A DNA stretch of 64,000 nt from Streptomyces rubradiris (lineage in GTDB: Bacteria > Actinomycetota > Actinomycetes > Streptomycetales > Streptomycetaceae): assembly GCF_016860525.1 (NCBI RefSeq), contig NZ_BNEA01000001.1, positions 1,815,501 to 1,879,500 of the forward strand, read 5' to 3'. Under the pieces are notes generated by a model, which did not search any database, was not told the DNA's origin, and saw only the letters and a program-made list of their open reading frames with translations. This document shows positions 33,556 through 43,730 of the stretch, piece by piece (position 1 is the first letter of the stretch; each line of letters begins with the position of its first letter). The position numbers and the translations under genes were made by a program.

Positions 33556-33783
33556 CGTGCGGCGGAGAACCCGGACCGGACGCGACGCCACACGCGGGTG
33601 ACCACCCGAAGGAATGATCGACCGCACCCACGCGCGTAGTCTCGTTCCGGGTGTTCGCCGACAGGGTGAAGGCCCCGGTTGCCATCTGTCCCCAGGCCTG
33701 GACCTAGGGTCGGCTGTCGGGCCCGGTCGACCCACCCCATTTCGGCCACTGCAACTTCACATCGGAAGCGAGAACTCACCACC

Positions 33784-35322
33784 GTGACTGCTCTGACTCT
33801 CAGCACCGCCGCGGCGCCCGGCCTGCGGGCCGACGCGATCGTGATCGGTGTCGCCAAGGGCGCCCAGGGGCCCGTCGTCGCGCCGGGCGCCGAGGCCGTG
33901 GACAAGGCGTACGACGGCAAGCTGGCCGGCGTCCTGGAGACCCTCGGCGCCTCGGGTGCCGAGGGCGAGCTGACGAAGCTGCCCGCGCCGGCCGGCTTCA
34001 AGGCCCCGCTCGTGGTGGCGGTGGGCCTGGGCGCGGAGCCCTCGGACGACGACGCCGGCTACGACGCCGAGGCGCTGCGCAAGGCCGCCGGTGTGGCCGC
34101 CCGCGCGCTCTCCGGGACCAGGAAGGCCGCGTTCGCGCTGCCCGTCGACGGCCCCGGCGCGATCGGCGCCATCGGCGAGGGCGTGCTGCTCGGCGCCTAC
34201 TCCTTCGACGTCTACAAGGGCGGCGCCCAGGACGCGAAGAACGCCAGGGCCAAGAACGGCAAGGCGCCGCTGGCCGAGGCCGCGCTGCTCGGCGGCAAGC
34301 CGCGCGACGCCGCCCACAAGGGCGCGCTCGCCCGCGCGGTCGCGGTCTCCGAGGAGCTGAACCGCGCCCGCGACCTGGTCAACATGCCGCCGAACGACCT
34401 CACCCCCGCCGCCTTCGCCGCGCTCACGCAGACCGCGGCCAAGGAGCACGGCATCAAGGTGCAGGTGCTCGACGAGAAGGCGCTGGCCAAGGGCGGCTAC
34501 GGCGGCATCCTCGGCGTCGGCGGCGGCTCGGCGGCCGCGCCGCGCCTGGTCAAGCTGTCGTACAAGCACCCGAAGGCGGACAAGCACCTGGCGTTCGTCG
34601 GCAAGGGCATCACCTACGACTCGGGCGGCATCTCGCTGAAGCCGGCCGGGCACAACGAGACGATGAAGTGCGACATGAGCGGTGCCGCCGCCGTGTTCGC
34701 CGCGGTCGTCGCCGCCGCCCGGCTCGGCCTGGAGGTCGAGGTCACCGGCTGGCTGGCGCTGGCCGAGAACATGCCGTCCGGCTCCGCCGTCCGCCCGGGT
34801 GACGTGCTGCGCATGTACAGCGGCAAGACGGTCGAGGTGCTCAACACCGACGCCGAGGGCCGGCTGGTTCTCGCCGACGCGCTGTGGGCCGCCTCGCAGG
34901 AGAACCCGGACGCGATCGTGGACGTCGCCACGCTGACCGGCGCGATGATGCTGGCGCTGGGCACCCGGACGTTCGGTGTCATGGCCAACGACGACGCGTT
35001 CCGCACCGCGGTGCACGAGGCGGCCGAGGAGGTCGGCGAGCCGGCCTGGCCGATGCCGCTGCCGGAGCACCTGCGCAAGGGCATGGACTCGCAGGTGGCC
35101 GACATCGCGAACATGGGCGAGCGCTGGGGCGGCGGGCTGGTGGCCGGCCTGTTCCTGCGCGAGTTCGTGGGCGAGGGCATCGCCTGGGCGCACCTGGACA
35201 TCGCCGGGCCGGCGTTCAACGAGGGCGGCCCGTTCGGCTACACCCCGAAGGGCGGCACGGGTTCGGCGGTGCGGACGCTGGTCCGGCTGGCCGAGCTCAC
35301 GGCCGAGGGTGACCTCGGCTAA
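33784..35322 (+). CDS. pepA: leucyl aminopeptidase PepA (M17)
   Basis: 512 aa. Two-metal cytosolic aminopeptidase. The N-terminal domain (about 1-180) is followed by the catalytic domain with GKGITYDSGGISLKP, MKCDMSGAAAV and the signature NTDAEGRLVLAD. GTG 33784 is the start, 105 bp after a promoter-like region. It runs into the lpd gene separated by a 245-bp gap with a hairpin, and is transcribed separately from the dehydrogenase genes. Confidence 0.95.
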   Translation: MTALTLSTAAAPGLRADAIVIGVAKGAQGPVVAPGAEAVDKAYDGKLAGVLETLGASGAEGELTKLPAPAGFKAPLVVAVGLGAEPSDDDAGYDAEALRKAAGVAARALSGTRKAAFALPVDGPGAIGAIGEGVLLGAYSFDVYKGGAQDAKNARAKNGKAPLAEAALLGGKPRDAAHKGALARAVAVSEELNRARDLVNMPPNDLTPAAFAALTQTAAKEHGIKVQVLDEKALAKGGYGGILGVGGGSAAAPRLVKLSYKHPKADKHLAFVGKGITYDSGGISLKPAGHNETMKCDMSGAAAVFAAVVAAARLGLEVEVTGWLALAENMPSGSAVRPGDVLRMYSGKTVEVLNTDAEGRLVLADALWAASQENPDAIVDVATLTGAMMLALGTRTFGVMANDDAFRTAVHEAAEEVGEPAWPMPLPEHLRKGMDSQVADIANMGERWGGGLVAGLFLREFVGEGIAWAHLDIAGPAFNEGGPFGYTPKGGTGSAVRTLVRLAELTAEGDLG

Positions 35323-35343
35323 GGGCGCCCGCGAGCCCGGTTC

Positions 35344-35381
35344 GGGGCGTGGGGGGTCGGTTGTCCGGTTCCCCACGCCCC
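35344..35381. terminator. hairpin (dispersed-element relative) after pepA
   Basis: The stem GGGGCGTGGGG (35344-35354) pairs exactly with CCCCACGCCCC (35371-35381) across a 16-nt loop, just after the pepA stop. It is related to the element at 5241-5287. Confidence 0.7.
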
Positions 35382-35567
35382 TTCGGACGCCGAACGTGGG
35401 ACGTCTCACACACCGGCCCGGCGTCTCGATCTCGTCCGACAAGTGCAAAGATGGAGCCCGGCAGGACAGGGCCCCCACCGAAGGGCCGAAGCATCAAGCG
35501 GCCGGACACCAGCCGCCTGCCGGTCATCGCCGACCGGCGCACGGCGCACATGCATGGAGGACGTGAC

Positions 35568-36956
35568 GTGGCGAACGACGCCAGCACCGTTTTCGACCTA
35601 GTGATCCTCGGCGGTGGTAGCGGTGGTTACGCCGCGGCCCTGCGCGGGGCTCAGCTGGGCCTGGACGTCGCCCTGATCGAGAAGGACAAGGTCGGCGGCA
35701 CCTGCCTGCACAAGGGTTGCATCCCCACCAAGGCTCTGCTCCACGCGGGCGAGGTCGCCGACCAGGCCCGCGAGAGCGAGCAGTTCGGCGTCAAGGCCTC
35801 CTTCGAGGGCATCGACGTCCCGGCCGTCCACAAGTACAAGGACGAGGTCATCTCGGGCCTGTACAAGGGTCTGCAGGGTCTGATCGCCTCCCGCAAGGTG
35901 ACGTACATCGAGGGCGAGGGCCGGCTGTCCTCCCCCACGTCCGTCGACGTGAACGGCCAGCGCGTCCAGGGCCGCCACATCCTGCTGGCGACCGGCTCCG
36001 TGCCGAAGTCCCTGCCGGGCCTGGAGATCGACGGCAACCGCATCATCTCCTCCGACCACGCCCTGGTCCTGGACCGCGTGCCGAAGTCCGCCATCATCCT
36101 GGGCGGCGGTGTCATCGGCGTCGAGTTCGCCTCGGCGTGGAAGTCCTTCGGTGCCGACGTCACGGTCATCGAGGGCCTGAAGCACCTCGTCCCGGTCGAG
36201 GACGAGAACTCCTCCAAGCTTCTCGAGCGCGCCTTCCGCAAGCGCGGCATCAAGTTCAACCTGGGCACGTTCTTCCAGAAGGCCGAGTACACCCAGGACG
36301 GTGTGAAGGTCACCCTGGCGGACGGCAAGGAGTTCGAGGCCGAGCTGCTGCTCGTCGCCGTCGGCCGCGGCCCGGTCTCCCAGGGCCTCGGCTACGAGGA
36401 GCAGGGCGTCGCGATGGACCGCGGCTACGTGCTCGTCGACGAGTACATGCGCACCAACGTCCCGACCATCTCCGCCGTCGGTGACCTCGTCCCCACCCTC
36501 CAGCTCGCGCACGTCGGCTTCGCCGAGGGCATCCTGGTGGCGGAGCGCCTGGCCGGTCTGAAGGTCGTTCCGATCGACTACGACGGTGTTCCGCGGGTGA
36601 CGTACTGCCACCCGGAGGTCGCCTCCGTCGGCATCACGGAGGCCAAGGCCAAGGAGGTCTACGGCGCGGACAAGGTCGTCTCCATCAAGTTCCCGCTCGG
36701 CGGCAACGGCAAGAGCCGGATTCTGAAGACCGCGGGCGAGATCAAGCTCGTCCAGGTCAAGGACGGTGCCGTGGTCGGTGTCCACATGGTGGGCGACCGC
36801 ATGGGCGAGCAGGTCGGCGAGGCGCAGCTGATCTACAACTGGGAGGCGCTGCCGTCCGAGGTGGCCCAGCTCATCCACGCCCACCCGACGCAGAACGAGG
36901 CGCTCGGCGAGGCCCACCTGGCCCTGGCCGGCAAGCCCCTCCACATGCACGACTGA
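35568..36956 (+). CDS. lpdA: dihydrolipoyl dehydrogenase (E3) LpdA
   Basis: 462 aa. Flavoprotein that reoxidises dihydrolipoyl groups of PDH and ODH. GTG 35568 has GGAGG 7 nt upstream. Motifs: N-terminal FAD site LVILGGGSGGYAAA, redox disulfide GGTCLHKGC (C46, C51), NAD-binding GGGVIGVEFASA, and the active-site His in HAHPTQNEALGEAH. It is 63 bp before sucB, so the two are probably co-transcribed. Confidence 0.97.
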   Translation: MANDASTVFDLVILGGGSGGYAAALRGAQLGLDVALIEKDKVGGTCLHKGCIPTKALLHAGEVADQARESEQFGVKASFEGIDVPAVHKYKDEVISGLYKGLQGLIASRKVTYIEGEGRLSSPTSVDVNGQRVQGRHILLATGSVPKSLPGLEIDGNRIISSDHALVLDRVPKSAIILGGGVIGVEFASAWKSFGADVTVIEGLKHLVPVEDENSSKLLERAFRKRGIKFNLGTFFQKAEYTQDGVKVTLADGKEFEAELLLVAVGRGPVSQGLGYEEQGVAMDRGYVLVDEYMRTNVPTISAVGDLVPTLQLAHVGFAEGILVAERLAGLKVVPIDYDGVPRVTYCHPEVASVGITEAKAKEVYGADKVVSIKFPLGGNGKSRILKTAGEIKLVQVKDGAVVGVHMVGDRMGEQVGEAQLIYNWEALPSEVAQLIHAHPTQNEALGEAHLALAGKPLHMHD

Positions 36957-37019
36957 CGCCTTCCGTCATCGGGCGCGACGACCACAGACTTCCGCAATTC
37001 GTTAGGAGCAACCGAAACC

Positions 37020-38837
37020 ATGGCGGTTTCCGTAACCCTTCCGGCGCTCGGCGAGAGCGTCACCGAGGGCACTGTCACCCGCTGGCTGAAGGCCGAGGGC
37101 GAGCGCGTCGAGGCCGACGAGCCGCTGCTCGAGGTCTCGACCGACAAGGTCGACACCGAGATCCCCGCCCCCGCCTCCGGCATCCTGGCCTCCATCAAGG
37201 TGGCCGAGGACGAGACGGTCGAGGTCGGCGCCGAGCTGGCCCTCATCGACGACGGCACGGGTGCGCCCGCCGCCGCTCCGGCCCCGGCCGCCGAGGCCGC
37301 CGAGGCCCCCGCCGCCGAGGCCCCCGCCGAGCCCGCCCCCGCCCCGGCCGCCGAGGCTCCGGCCCCGGCTCCGGCGCCCGCCGCCGAGGCCGCTCCGGCC
37401 GCCCCGGCCGGTGGCGCGCAGGGCACCGACGTGGTCCTGCCCGCGCTGGGCGAGTCCGTCACCGAGGGCACCGTGACCCGCTGGCTGAAGTCGGTCGGCG
37501 AGACCGTCGAGGCCGACGAGCCGCTGCTCGAGGTCTCCACGGACAAGGTCGACACCGAGATCCCCGCCCCCGCCTCGGGTGTGCTGCTGGAGATCGTGGT
37601 CGGCGAGGACGAGACGGCCGAGGTCGGCGCCAAGCTCGCCGTCATCGGTGCCCCGGGTGCCGCTCCGGCCCCCGCCGCCGAGGCCGCCCCGGCCGCCCCC
37701 GCGGCTGCCCCGGCTCCGGCTCCCGCCCCGGCTCCGGCTCCGGCTCCGGCCGCTGCCCCGGCGCCCGCCCCGGCCCCGGCCCCCGCCGCTCCGGCTCCCG
37801 CCGCTGCCGCCCCGGCTCCGGCGCCCGCCCCGGCTCCGGCTCCGGCTCCGGTCACCCCGGCCACCGCGCCGACCTCGCCGACCGCCACCCAGGCGACCGA
37901 CGAGGGCGCGTACGTGACCCCGCTGGTGCGCAAGCTCGCCGCCGAGAACGGCGTCGACCTGGCCACCGTCAAGGGCACCGGCGTCGGCGGCCGCATCCGC
38001 AAGCAGGACGTCCTCGCCGCCGCCGAGGCCGCGAAGGCCGCCGCCGCTGCCCCGGCCCCCGCCGCGGCCGCCCCGGCCGCCGCCGCGAAGAAGGCCCCGG
38101 CGCTTCAGGCCTCCCCGCTGCGTGGCCAGACCGTCAAGATGCCCCGCATCCGCAAGGTCATCGGCGACAACATGGTCAAGGCGCTGCACGAGCAGGCGCA
38201 GCTGTCGTCGGTCGTCGAGGTCGACGTCACCCGCCTGATGAAGCTGCGCGCCCGGGCGAAGGACTCCTTCGCGGCCCGCGAGGGCGTCAAGCTCTCCCCG
38301 ATGCCGTTCTTCGTCAAGGCCGCCGCGCAGGCGCTGAAGGCCCACCCGGTCATCAACGCCAAGATCAACGAGGCCGAGGGGACCATCACCTACTTCGACA
38401 CCGAGAACGTCGGTATCGCGGTGGACTCCGAGAAGGGCCTGATGACCCCGGTCATCAAGAACGCCGGCGACCTGAACATCGCGGGCATCGCCAAGGCCAC
38501 GGCGGAACTCGCGGGCAAGGTCCGCAGCAACAAGATCACGCCGGACGAGCTGGCCGGCGCGACCTTCACCATCTCCAACACCGGTTCGCGCGGCGCGCTG
38601 TTCGACACGATCATCGTGCCGCCGGGCCAGGTCGCGATCCTCGGCATCGGTGCCACGGTCAAGCGTCCGGCCGTCATCGAGACCGAGGAGGGCACGGTCA
38701 TCGGCGTCCGCGACATGACCTACCTGACCCTCTCCTACGACCACCGTCTGGTCGACGGCGCCGACGCGGCCCGTTACCTGACCGCGGTCAAGGCGATCCT
38801 GGAGGCGGGCGAGTTCGAGGTCGAGCTCGGCCTCTGA
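37020..38837 (+). CDS. sucB: 2-oxo acid dehydrogenase E2 (SucB-type) with two lipoyl domains
   Basis: 605 aa. Domain order: lipoyl domain 1 (residues 1-78, lipoyl Lys K43 in STDKVDTE), an Ala/Pro linker, lipoyl domain 2 (about 135-212, K176), a second Ala/Pro linker of ~80 residues, an E1/E3-binding domain (about 298-335, [14 protein letters not shown]) and an acyltransferase domain with [16 protein letters not shown] (His near 575). In actinobacteria this E2 serves both pyruvate and oxoglutarate dehydrogenases. Followed by a strong terminator. Confidence 0.96.
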   Translation: MAVSVTLPALGESVTEGTVTRWLKAEGERVEADEPLLEVSTDKVDTEIPAPASGILASIKVAEDETVEVGAELALIDDGTGAPAAAPAPAAEAAEAPAAEAPAEPAPAPAAEAPAPAPAPAAEAAPAAPAGGAQGTDVVLPALGESVTEGTVTRWLKSVGETVEADEPLLEVSTDKVDTEIPAPASGVLLEIVVGEDETAEVGAKLAVIGAPGAAPAPAAEAAPAAPAAAPAPAPAPAPAPAPAAAPAPAPAPAPAAPAPAAAAPAPAPAPAPAPAPVTPATAPTSPTATQATDEGAYVTPLVRKLAAENGVDLATVKGTGVGGRIRKQDVLAAAEAAKAAAAAPAPAAAAPAAAAKKAPALQASPLRGQTVKMPRIRKVIGDNMVKALHEQAQLSSVVEVDVTRLMKLRARAKDSFAAREGVKLSPMPFFVKAAAQALKAHPVINAKINEAEGTITYFDTENVGIAVDSEKGLMTPVIKNAGDLNIAGIAKATAELAGKVRSNKITPDELAGATFTISNTGSRGALFDTIIVPPGQVAILGIGATVKRPAVIETEEGTVIGVRDMTYLTLSYDHRLVDGADAARYLTAVKAILEAGEFEVELGL

Positions 38838-38860
38838 CTCCATCGCGCCTGATCAGCGTA

Positions 38861-38900
38861 CGAACGCCCCGTCCGGAGCTTTTTCCGGGCGGGGTGTTCG
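38861..38900 (+). terminator. terminator of lpd-sucB
   Basis: A ~16-bp stem with one or two mismatches (CGAACGCCCCG-TCCGG with CCGGGCGGGGTGTTCG) and a T-rich loop, followed by TGTTT. Confidence 0.8.
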
Positions 38901-39045
38901 TGTTTGTCCGGGTGCGCAGCGTGTAAGGCTCGTCTCACCTGCGTCGAAGCGCCCCCAGGCGCCCTTCCCGCGCAGCGAACCAGCCGTATTGTCTAAGCGT
39001 CAAAGCCCCGGGGGCCGCAGGACGGCCCCTCCCTAAGGAGCCGTC

Positions 39046-39669
39046 ATGACCGCGCCCGTCGTCCACTCGCTGCGCGAGCAGATCCGCGAGCACATCGTGG
39101 AGGGAATCGTCAGCGGGCGCTGGCAGCCGGGTGAGCGGATCGTGGAGCGGCGGATCGCGACCGAGCTGGAGGTCAGCCAGACCCCGGTGCGGGAGGCGCT
39201 GCGCGAGCTGGAGTCGCTGCGGCTGATCGAGTCGGCCCCGAACAAGGGCGTGCGCGTCCGCAATCTGACGGCGGCCGACCTGGAGGAGAGCTACCCGGTC
39301 CGGGCGGGCCTGGAGGCGATCGCCGCCGAGCTGGCGGCGGAGCGGCTCGCGGAGGACTGCTCGGCGCTGGAGCCGCACGTCGCGGCGCTGTACGAGGCCG
39401 ACCGGAAGGCCGACGGCACGGCCCAGGTGCGGCACACGGTCGGCTTCCACCGGGAGCTGGTGCGGGCCGCGCACAACTCGGTGCTGCTGCACACCTGGGA
39501 GGGCCTGGGCATCGAGGTGTTCACGGCGCTGTCGATCCGCTGGCTGGGCACGGTCCAGCAGTCGTACGCCGAGGAGCACGAGGAGCTGGTGCAGGCGTTC
39601 CAGCGCCGTGATCCGCGGATCGCCGAGCTGGTGAAGGCGCATGTGCTGGGGTGCGCGCCGCGCGCCTGA
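39046..39669 (+). CDS. GntR-family (FadR-type) transcriptional regulator
   Basis: 207 aa. A winged helix (about 1-75, REQIREHIVEGIVSGRWQPGERI, SQTPVREALRELESL) is followed by an FCD-type helical effector domain. AAGGAG lies 6 nt before the ATG. It sits between sucB and aceE, and the aceE upstream region carries a 27-bp palindrome. It is therefore a candidate regulator of aceE, and perhaps of itself, but neither target nor ligand is proved. Confidence 0.88.
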   Translation: MTAPVVHSLREQIREHIVEGIVSGRWQPGERIVERRIATELEVSQTPVREALRELESLRLIESAPNKGVRVRNLTAADLEESYPVRAGLEAIAAELAAERLAEDCSALEPHVAALYEADRKADGTAQVRHTVGFHRELVRAAHNSVLLHTWEGLGIEVFTALSIRWLGTVQQSYAEEHEELVQAFQRRDPRIAELVKAHVLGCAPRA

Positions 39670-39786
39670 CCCAGCCGAGCATACCCCCGCTCACCTGCGA
39701 AAACCCCCCTCCAGAGCGGCACCGGGTGCCCATTTCCAAGGCACCGGGTGCCTACTTTCTCGGATTCGAGACTTTTTCCCCCTCAA

Positions 39787-39820
39787 CCCTTTGATCGATC
39801 ATCGATCAGAGGGTTACAGT
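39787..39820 (+). promoter_or_regulatory. aceE promoter with overlapping operator-like palindrome
   Basis: TGATCGAT (39792-39799) and ATCGATCA (39801-39808) flank one C. The symmetry extends outward with CCCT and AGGG to 39787-39813 with one mismatched pair. TTGATC (39791-39796) and TACAGT (39815-39820), 18 bp apart, look like -35 and -10 boxes, so the palindrome covers the -35 and most of the spacer, as a repressor site would. A ~100-nt leader precedes aceE. Confidence 0.6.
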
Positions 39821-39928
39821 CGCCGACGGACTTCCACCGAAGTCCACTGCCCTGTCCTGCCAAAGACCTAGGGCACCCCCGAACCCTTGACGATGAGGGA
39901 ACCCCCTTCGACTGAGGAAGGCGGCGAC

Positions 39929-42631
39929 ATGACCGACCCCAACGCCATCCAGCCGAGCGCGCTCGACCAGCTCCCCGACCGCGACCCGGAGGAGACCGCC
40001 GAATGGCAGGCCTCCCTGGACGCCGTGGCCAGGGAAGCCGGACCGCACCGCGCCGCATACCTGATGCGCCGCACGCTGGAGCGCGCCGAGGCGGGCGGCA
40101 TCGCGCTGCCGAAGCTCCTCGAGACCGACTACGTCAACACCATCCCCACCTCCGCGGAGCCGGCCCTGCCCGGTGACCCGGAGATGGAGGCCCGGATCAC
40201 CGCCTGGAACCGCTGGAACGCGGCGGCCATGGTGACCCGTGGCAGCAAGCACGGCGTCGGCGGCCACATCGCGACCTTCGCCTCGGCCGCCTGGCTGTAC
40301 GAGACCGGCTTCAACCACTTCTTCAAGGGCAAGGAGGGCGACGGCTCCGGCGACCAGCTGTACATCCAGGGCCACGCCTCCCCCGGCATCTACGCCCGCG
40401 CCTTCCTCGACGGCCGCCTGAACGAGGCGCACCTCGACAACTTCCGCCAGGAGGCCGGCGGCAACGGCCTGCCCTCCTACCCGCACCCGCGCCGGCTGCC
40501 CTGGCTGTGGGAGTTCCCGACGGTGTCCATGGGCCTCGGCCCGCTGTCGGCGATCTACCAGGCGCGGTTCAACCGCTACCTGACCAACCGCGGCATCAAG
40601 GACGTCTCCGCCTCCCACGTCTGGGCCTTCCTCGGCGACGGCGAGATGGACGAGCCGGAGTCCACGGCCGCCCTCGCGCTGGCCGCCCGTGAGGAGCTGG
40701 ACAACCTCACCTTCGTCATCAACTGCAACCTCCAGCGCCTGGACGGCCCGGTCCGCGCCAACTTCAAGATCGTGCAGGAGCTGGAGGCCCAGTTCCGCGG
40801 CGCCGGCTGGAACGTGATCAAGACGCTGTGGGGCTCGGCCTGGGACGAGCTGTTCGCCCTGGACACCACGGGCGCGCTGGTCCGCCGGCTGCGCGAGGTG
40901 CCGGACGCGCAGGTCCAGACGTACCAGACCCGCGACGCCGCCTACATCCGCGAGGACTTCTTCGGCAAGGACCCGGCGCTGGCCGAGATGGCCAAGCTGC
41001 TGAGCGACGACAAGATCCTCGAGTGCTTCCACCTCTCGCGCGGTGGTCACGAGGCGAGCAAGGTCTACGCCGCGTACAAGGCCGCCGTCGAGCACAAGGG
41101 CGCGCCGACCGTGATCCTGGCCCAGACGGTCAAGGGCCACACCCTCGGCGAGGGCTTCGCGTCGAAGAACGCCAACCACCAGATGAAGAAGCTGACGGTG
41201 GACGAGTTCAAGGCGATGCGCGACCGGCTCGGCCTGCCGATCAAGGACAGCGACTTCGTCGACGGCGTGGTGCCCTACGGCCACCCGGGCGCCGACTCCC
41301 CGGAGGTGCGCTACCTCCAGGAGCGCCGCGCGGCCCTCGGCGGCCCGGCCCCGGCCCGCCGTACCCACACGCTGCCCGCGCTGCCGGCCCCGGCCGAGAA
41401 GGCGTTCGCCTCCTTCGACAAGGGCTCCGGCTCCCAGAACGTGGCCACCACGATGGCGTTCGTCCGCCTGGTCAAGGACCTGGTCCGCGACAAGGAGACG
41501 GGCAAGCGCTGGGTGCCGATCGTCCCGGACGAGGCGCGCACCTTCGGCATGGAGAGCCTCTTCCCGTCCCTGGGCATCTACTCGCCCAAGGGCCAGACGT
41601 ACGAGCCGGTCGACCGTGACCAGCTGATGTACTACAAGGAGGCCAAGAACGGCCAGATCCTCAACGAGGGGATCACCGAGGCCGGTTCGATGGCCGACTT
41701 CATCGCCGCTTCGACGTCGTACGCGACGCACGGCGAGGCGATGATCCCGTTCTACATCTTCTACTCGATGTTCGGCTGGCAGCGCACGGCCGACCAGATG
41801 TGGCAGCTCGGCGACCAGCTCGGCCGCGGCTTCCTGGTCGGCGCGACGGCGGGCCGTACGACCCTGACGGGCGAGGGCCTCCAGCACGCCGACGGCCACT
41901 CCCCGATGATCGCGGCGACCAACCCGGCCGCGCTGACGTACGACCCCGCGTTCGCCTACGAGATCGCGGTGATCGTCCGTGAGGGTCTGCGCCGGATGTA
42001 CGGCGAGGCCAAGCCGGGCGAGGACCAGAACGTCTTCTACTACCTGACGGTCTACAACGAGCCGCTGCCGCAGCCGGCCAAGCCGCAGGGCCTCGGCATC
42101 GACGAGGGCATCGTCAAGGGCCTGTACCGCTTCAACACGGCCGAGTCCGCGGGCATCACCGTGGCGGCGGACGCCCCGCGCATCCAGCTGCTGGGCTCCG
42201 GCACGGCGATCCACTGGGCCCTCAAGGCGCAGAAGCTGCTGGCCGAGGAGTGGGGCGTGGCCGCGGACGTGTGGTCCGCGACCTCCTGGACCGAGCTGCG
42301 CAGGGACGCGCTGGAGGCCGACGCGGCGCTGCTGCGCGGCGAGGACCGGGTGCCGTACGTCCGCCAGGCCCTGCAGGGCGCCGAGGGTCCGGTGCTCGCG
42401 GTGTCCGACTACATGCGCCAGGTCCCGGACCAGATCGCGCAGTGGGTCGAGCAGGACTGGTCCTCGCTGGGCGCCGACGGCTTCGGCCTGTCGGACACCC
42501 GTGAGGCCGCCCGCCGCCACTTCGGCGTCGACGCCGAGTCGATCGTCGTGGCCGCCCTGTCCCAGCTCGCCCGCCGCGGCGAGATCAAGGCGACGGCGGT
42601 CAAGGAGGCCCGGGAGAAGTACGGGCTGTAA
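39929..42631 (+). CDS. aceE: pyruvate dehydrogenase E1 component, homodimeric type
   Basis: 900 aa, AceE-type E1 that decarboxylates pyruvate with ThDP and acetylates lipoyl groups. Start taken as ATG 39929, with GAGGAAG ~9 nt before it; the ORF extends 14 codons upstream without a better site. Visible motifs: the N-terminal [20 protein letters not shown], the ThDP motif [16 protein letters not shown] with [12 protein letters not shown], and C-terminal [14 protein letters not shown]. No E2 gene is adjacent; SucB is the likely partner. Ends at a strong terminator. Confidence 0.97.
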   Translation: MTDPNAIQPSALDQLPDRDPEETAEWQASLDAVAREAGPHRAAYLMRRTLERAEAGGIALPKLLETDYVNTIPTSAEPALPGDPEMEARITAWNRWNAAAMVTRGSKHGVGGHIATFASAAWLYETGFNHFFKGKEGDGSGDQLYIQGHASPGIYARAFLDGRLNEAHLDNFRQEAGGNGLPSYPHPRRLPWLWEFPTVSMGLGPLSAIYQARFNRYLTNRGIKDVSASHVWAFLGDGEMDEPESTAALALAAREELDNLTFVINCNLQRLDGPVRANFKIVQELEAQFRGAGWNVIKTLWGSAWDELFALDTTGALVRRLREVPDAQVQTYQTRDAAYIREDFFGKDPALAEMAKLLSDDKILECFHLSRGGHEASKVYAAYKAAVEHKGAPTVILAQTVKGHTLGEGFASKNANHQMKKLTVDEFKAMRDRLGLPIKDSDFVDGVVPYGHPGADSPEVRYLQERRAALGGPAPARRTHTLPALPAPAEKAFASFDKGSGSQNVATTMAFVRLVKDLVRDKETGKRWVPIVPDEARTFGMESLFPSLGIYSPKGQTYEPVDRDQLMYYKEAKNGQILNEGITEAGSMADFIAASTSYATHGEAMIPFYIFYSMFGWQRTADQMWQLGDQLGRGFLVGATAGRTTLTGEGLQHADGHSPMIAATNPAALTYDPAFAYEIAVIVREGLRRMYGEAKPGEDQNVFYYLTVYNEPLPQPAKPQGLGIDEGIVKGLYRFNTAESAGITVAADAPRIQLLGSGTAIHWALKAQKLLAEEWGVAADVWSATSWTELRRDALEADAALLRGEDRVPYVRQALQGAEGPVLAVSDYMRQVPDQIAQWVEQDWSSLGADGFGLSDTREAARRHFGVDAESIVVAALSQLARRGEIKATAVKEAREKYGL

Positions 42632-42650
42632 CGGACCGGTCAGGTGAGCA

Positions 42651-42672
42651 GGCCCCCGCTTCGGCGGGGGCC
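42651..42672 (+). terminator. terminator of aceE
   Basis: The stem GGCCCCCGC (42651-42659) with GCGGGGGCC (42664-42672), TTCG loop, then TCTTTG. It overlaps the upstream region of the next gene. Confidence 0.85.
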
Positions 42673-42691
42673 TCTTTGCCATCATGGGCGC

Positions 42692-43675
42692 ATGCGTGCG
42701 GCGCGGCTCATCAAGATGGTTCTGTTGCTCCAGTCCCGGCCCGTCATGACCGCCGCCGAGCTGGCGCGGGAGCTGGAGGTGTCGGAGCGGACCGTGACGC
42801 GGGACGCCCAGGCGTTGTCCGAGGCGGGCGTGCCGGTGTACGCCGACCGGGGGCGGGCCGGGGGGTACCGGCTGGTCGGGGGGTACCGGACGCGGCTGAC
42901 CGGGCTGGCCCGCGGCGAGGCCGAGGCGCTGTTCCTGAGCGGGGTGCCGGGGGCGCTGCGGGAGATGGGCCTGGCGGACGCCGCCTCGGCGGCCCGGCTG
43001 AAGGTGTCGGCGGCCCTGCTGCCCTCGCTGCGGGACGCCCCGGACGCCGCCGCGCAGCGCTTCCACCTGGACGCGCCCGCCTGGTTCCGGGAGCCCGAGA
43101 CGCCCGCGCTGCTCCCGGTGCTCGCCGAGGCGGTGTGGGACGACGGCCGGGTCCTCGCCCGGTACCGGCGCGCGGAGGACACGGTGGAGCGGCGGCTGGA
43201 ACCGTACGGGCTCGTGCTGAAGGCCGGTGTCTGGTACCTGTGCGCGCGGGTGGCCGGAAACGGCTCCTTCCGCACGTACCGGATCGACCGGTTCACCGCC
43301 GTGGACCCGCTGGGCGAGCGGTTCGACCGCGATCCGGAGTTCGATCTGCCGGGTTTCTGGGCGGAGCAGGCCGAGCGGTTCGCCCGGTCGATCCTGCGTG
43401 CCGAGGTCGTCGTACGGCTCTCCCCCCAGGGCGTGCGCCGGCTGCCGCACGCCGTGGATCCGCTCGCCGCGCGGACCGCCCTCGCGGAGCCGGGCGCGCC
43501 GGACGCGGCGGGCCGGGTGACGGTGACACTGCCCGTGGAGTCGGAGGAGGTCGCGTACGAGCAGCTGACGGCGCTCGGGCCGGAGGCCGAGGTACTGGCA
43601 CCGGCCGCGCTGCGCGAGCGGTTCGCGGCGGACGCGGCCCGCGCCGCCGCCCTGTACCACCGCGGGGACGGCTGA
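42692..43675 (+). CDS. HTH-WYL transcriptional regulator
   Basis: 327 aa. An N-terminal helix-turn-helix (about 10-60, VMTAAELARELEVSERTVTRDAQAL) is followed by a WYL-type ligand domain with YGLVLKAGVWYLCARV and a WCX C-terminal segment. ATG 42692 is preferred; CATCAT lies 6 nt before it, suggesting a leaderless start that shares the space after the aceE terminator. Ligand and target are unknown. WYL proteins often respond to nucleic acid or DNA stress. Confidence 0.9.
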   Translation: MRAARLIKMVLLLQSRPVMTAAELARELEVSERTVTRDAQALSEAGVPVYADRGRAGGYRLVGGYRTRLTGLARGEAEALFLSGVPGALREMGLADAASAARLKVSAALLPSLRDAPDAAAQRFHLDAPAWFREPETPALLPVLAEAVWDDGRVLARYRRAEDTVERRLEPYGLVLKAGVWYLCARVAGNGSFRTYRIDRFTAVDPLGERFDRDPEFDLPGFWAEQAERFARSILRAEVVVRLSPQGVRRLPHAVDPLAARTALAEPGAPDAAGRVTVTLPVESEEVAYEQLTALGPEAEVLAPAALRERFAADAARAAALYHRGDG

Positions 43676-43730
43676 GCACCCCGGCCGTACTCCGGGTGCG
43701 TGCCACCGGGTAAGGCCCGATGCTGGTGGC

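Noticed and set aside
26424-33783. Cobalamin riboswitch near cobU, cobT or cobS
   Set aside because: I saw no B12-box-like conserved core in the short gaps, and cobT and cobS appear leaderless.
39806-43660. 1284-codon minus-strand open frame opposite aceE and the WYL gene
   Set aside because: Antisense frame crossing two verified genes and their terminator; its translation is not protein-like.
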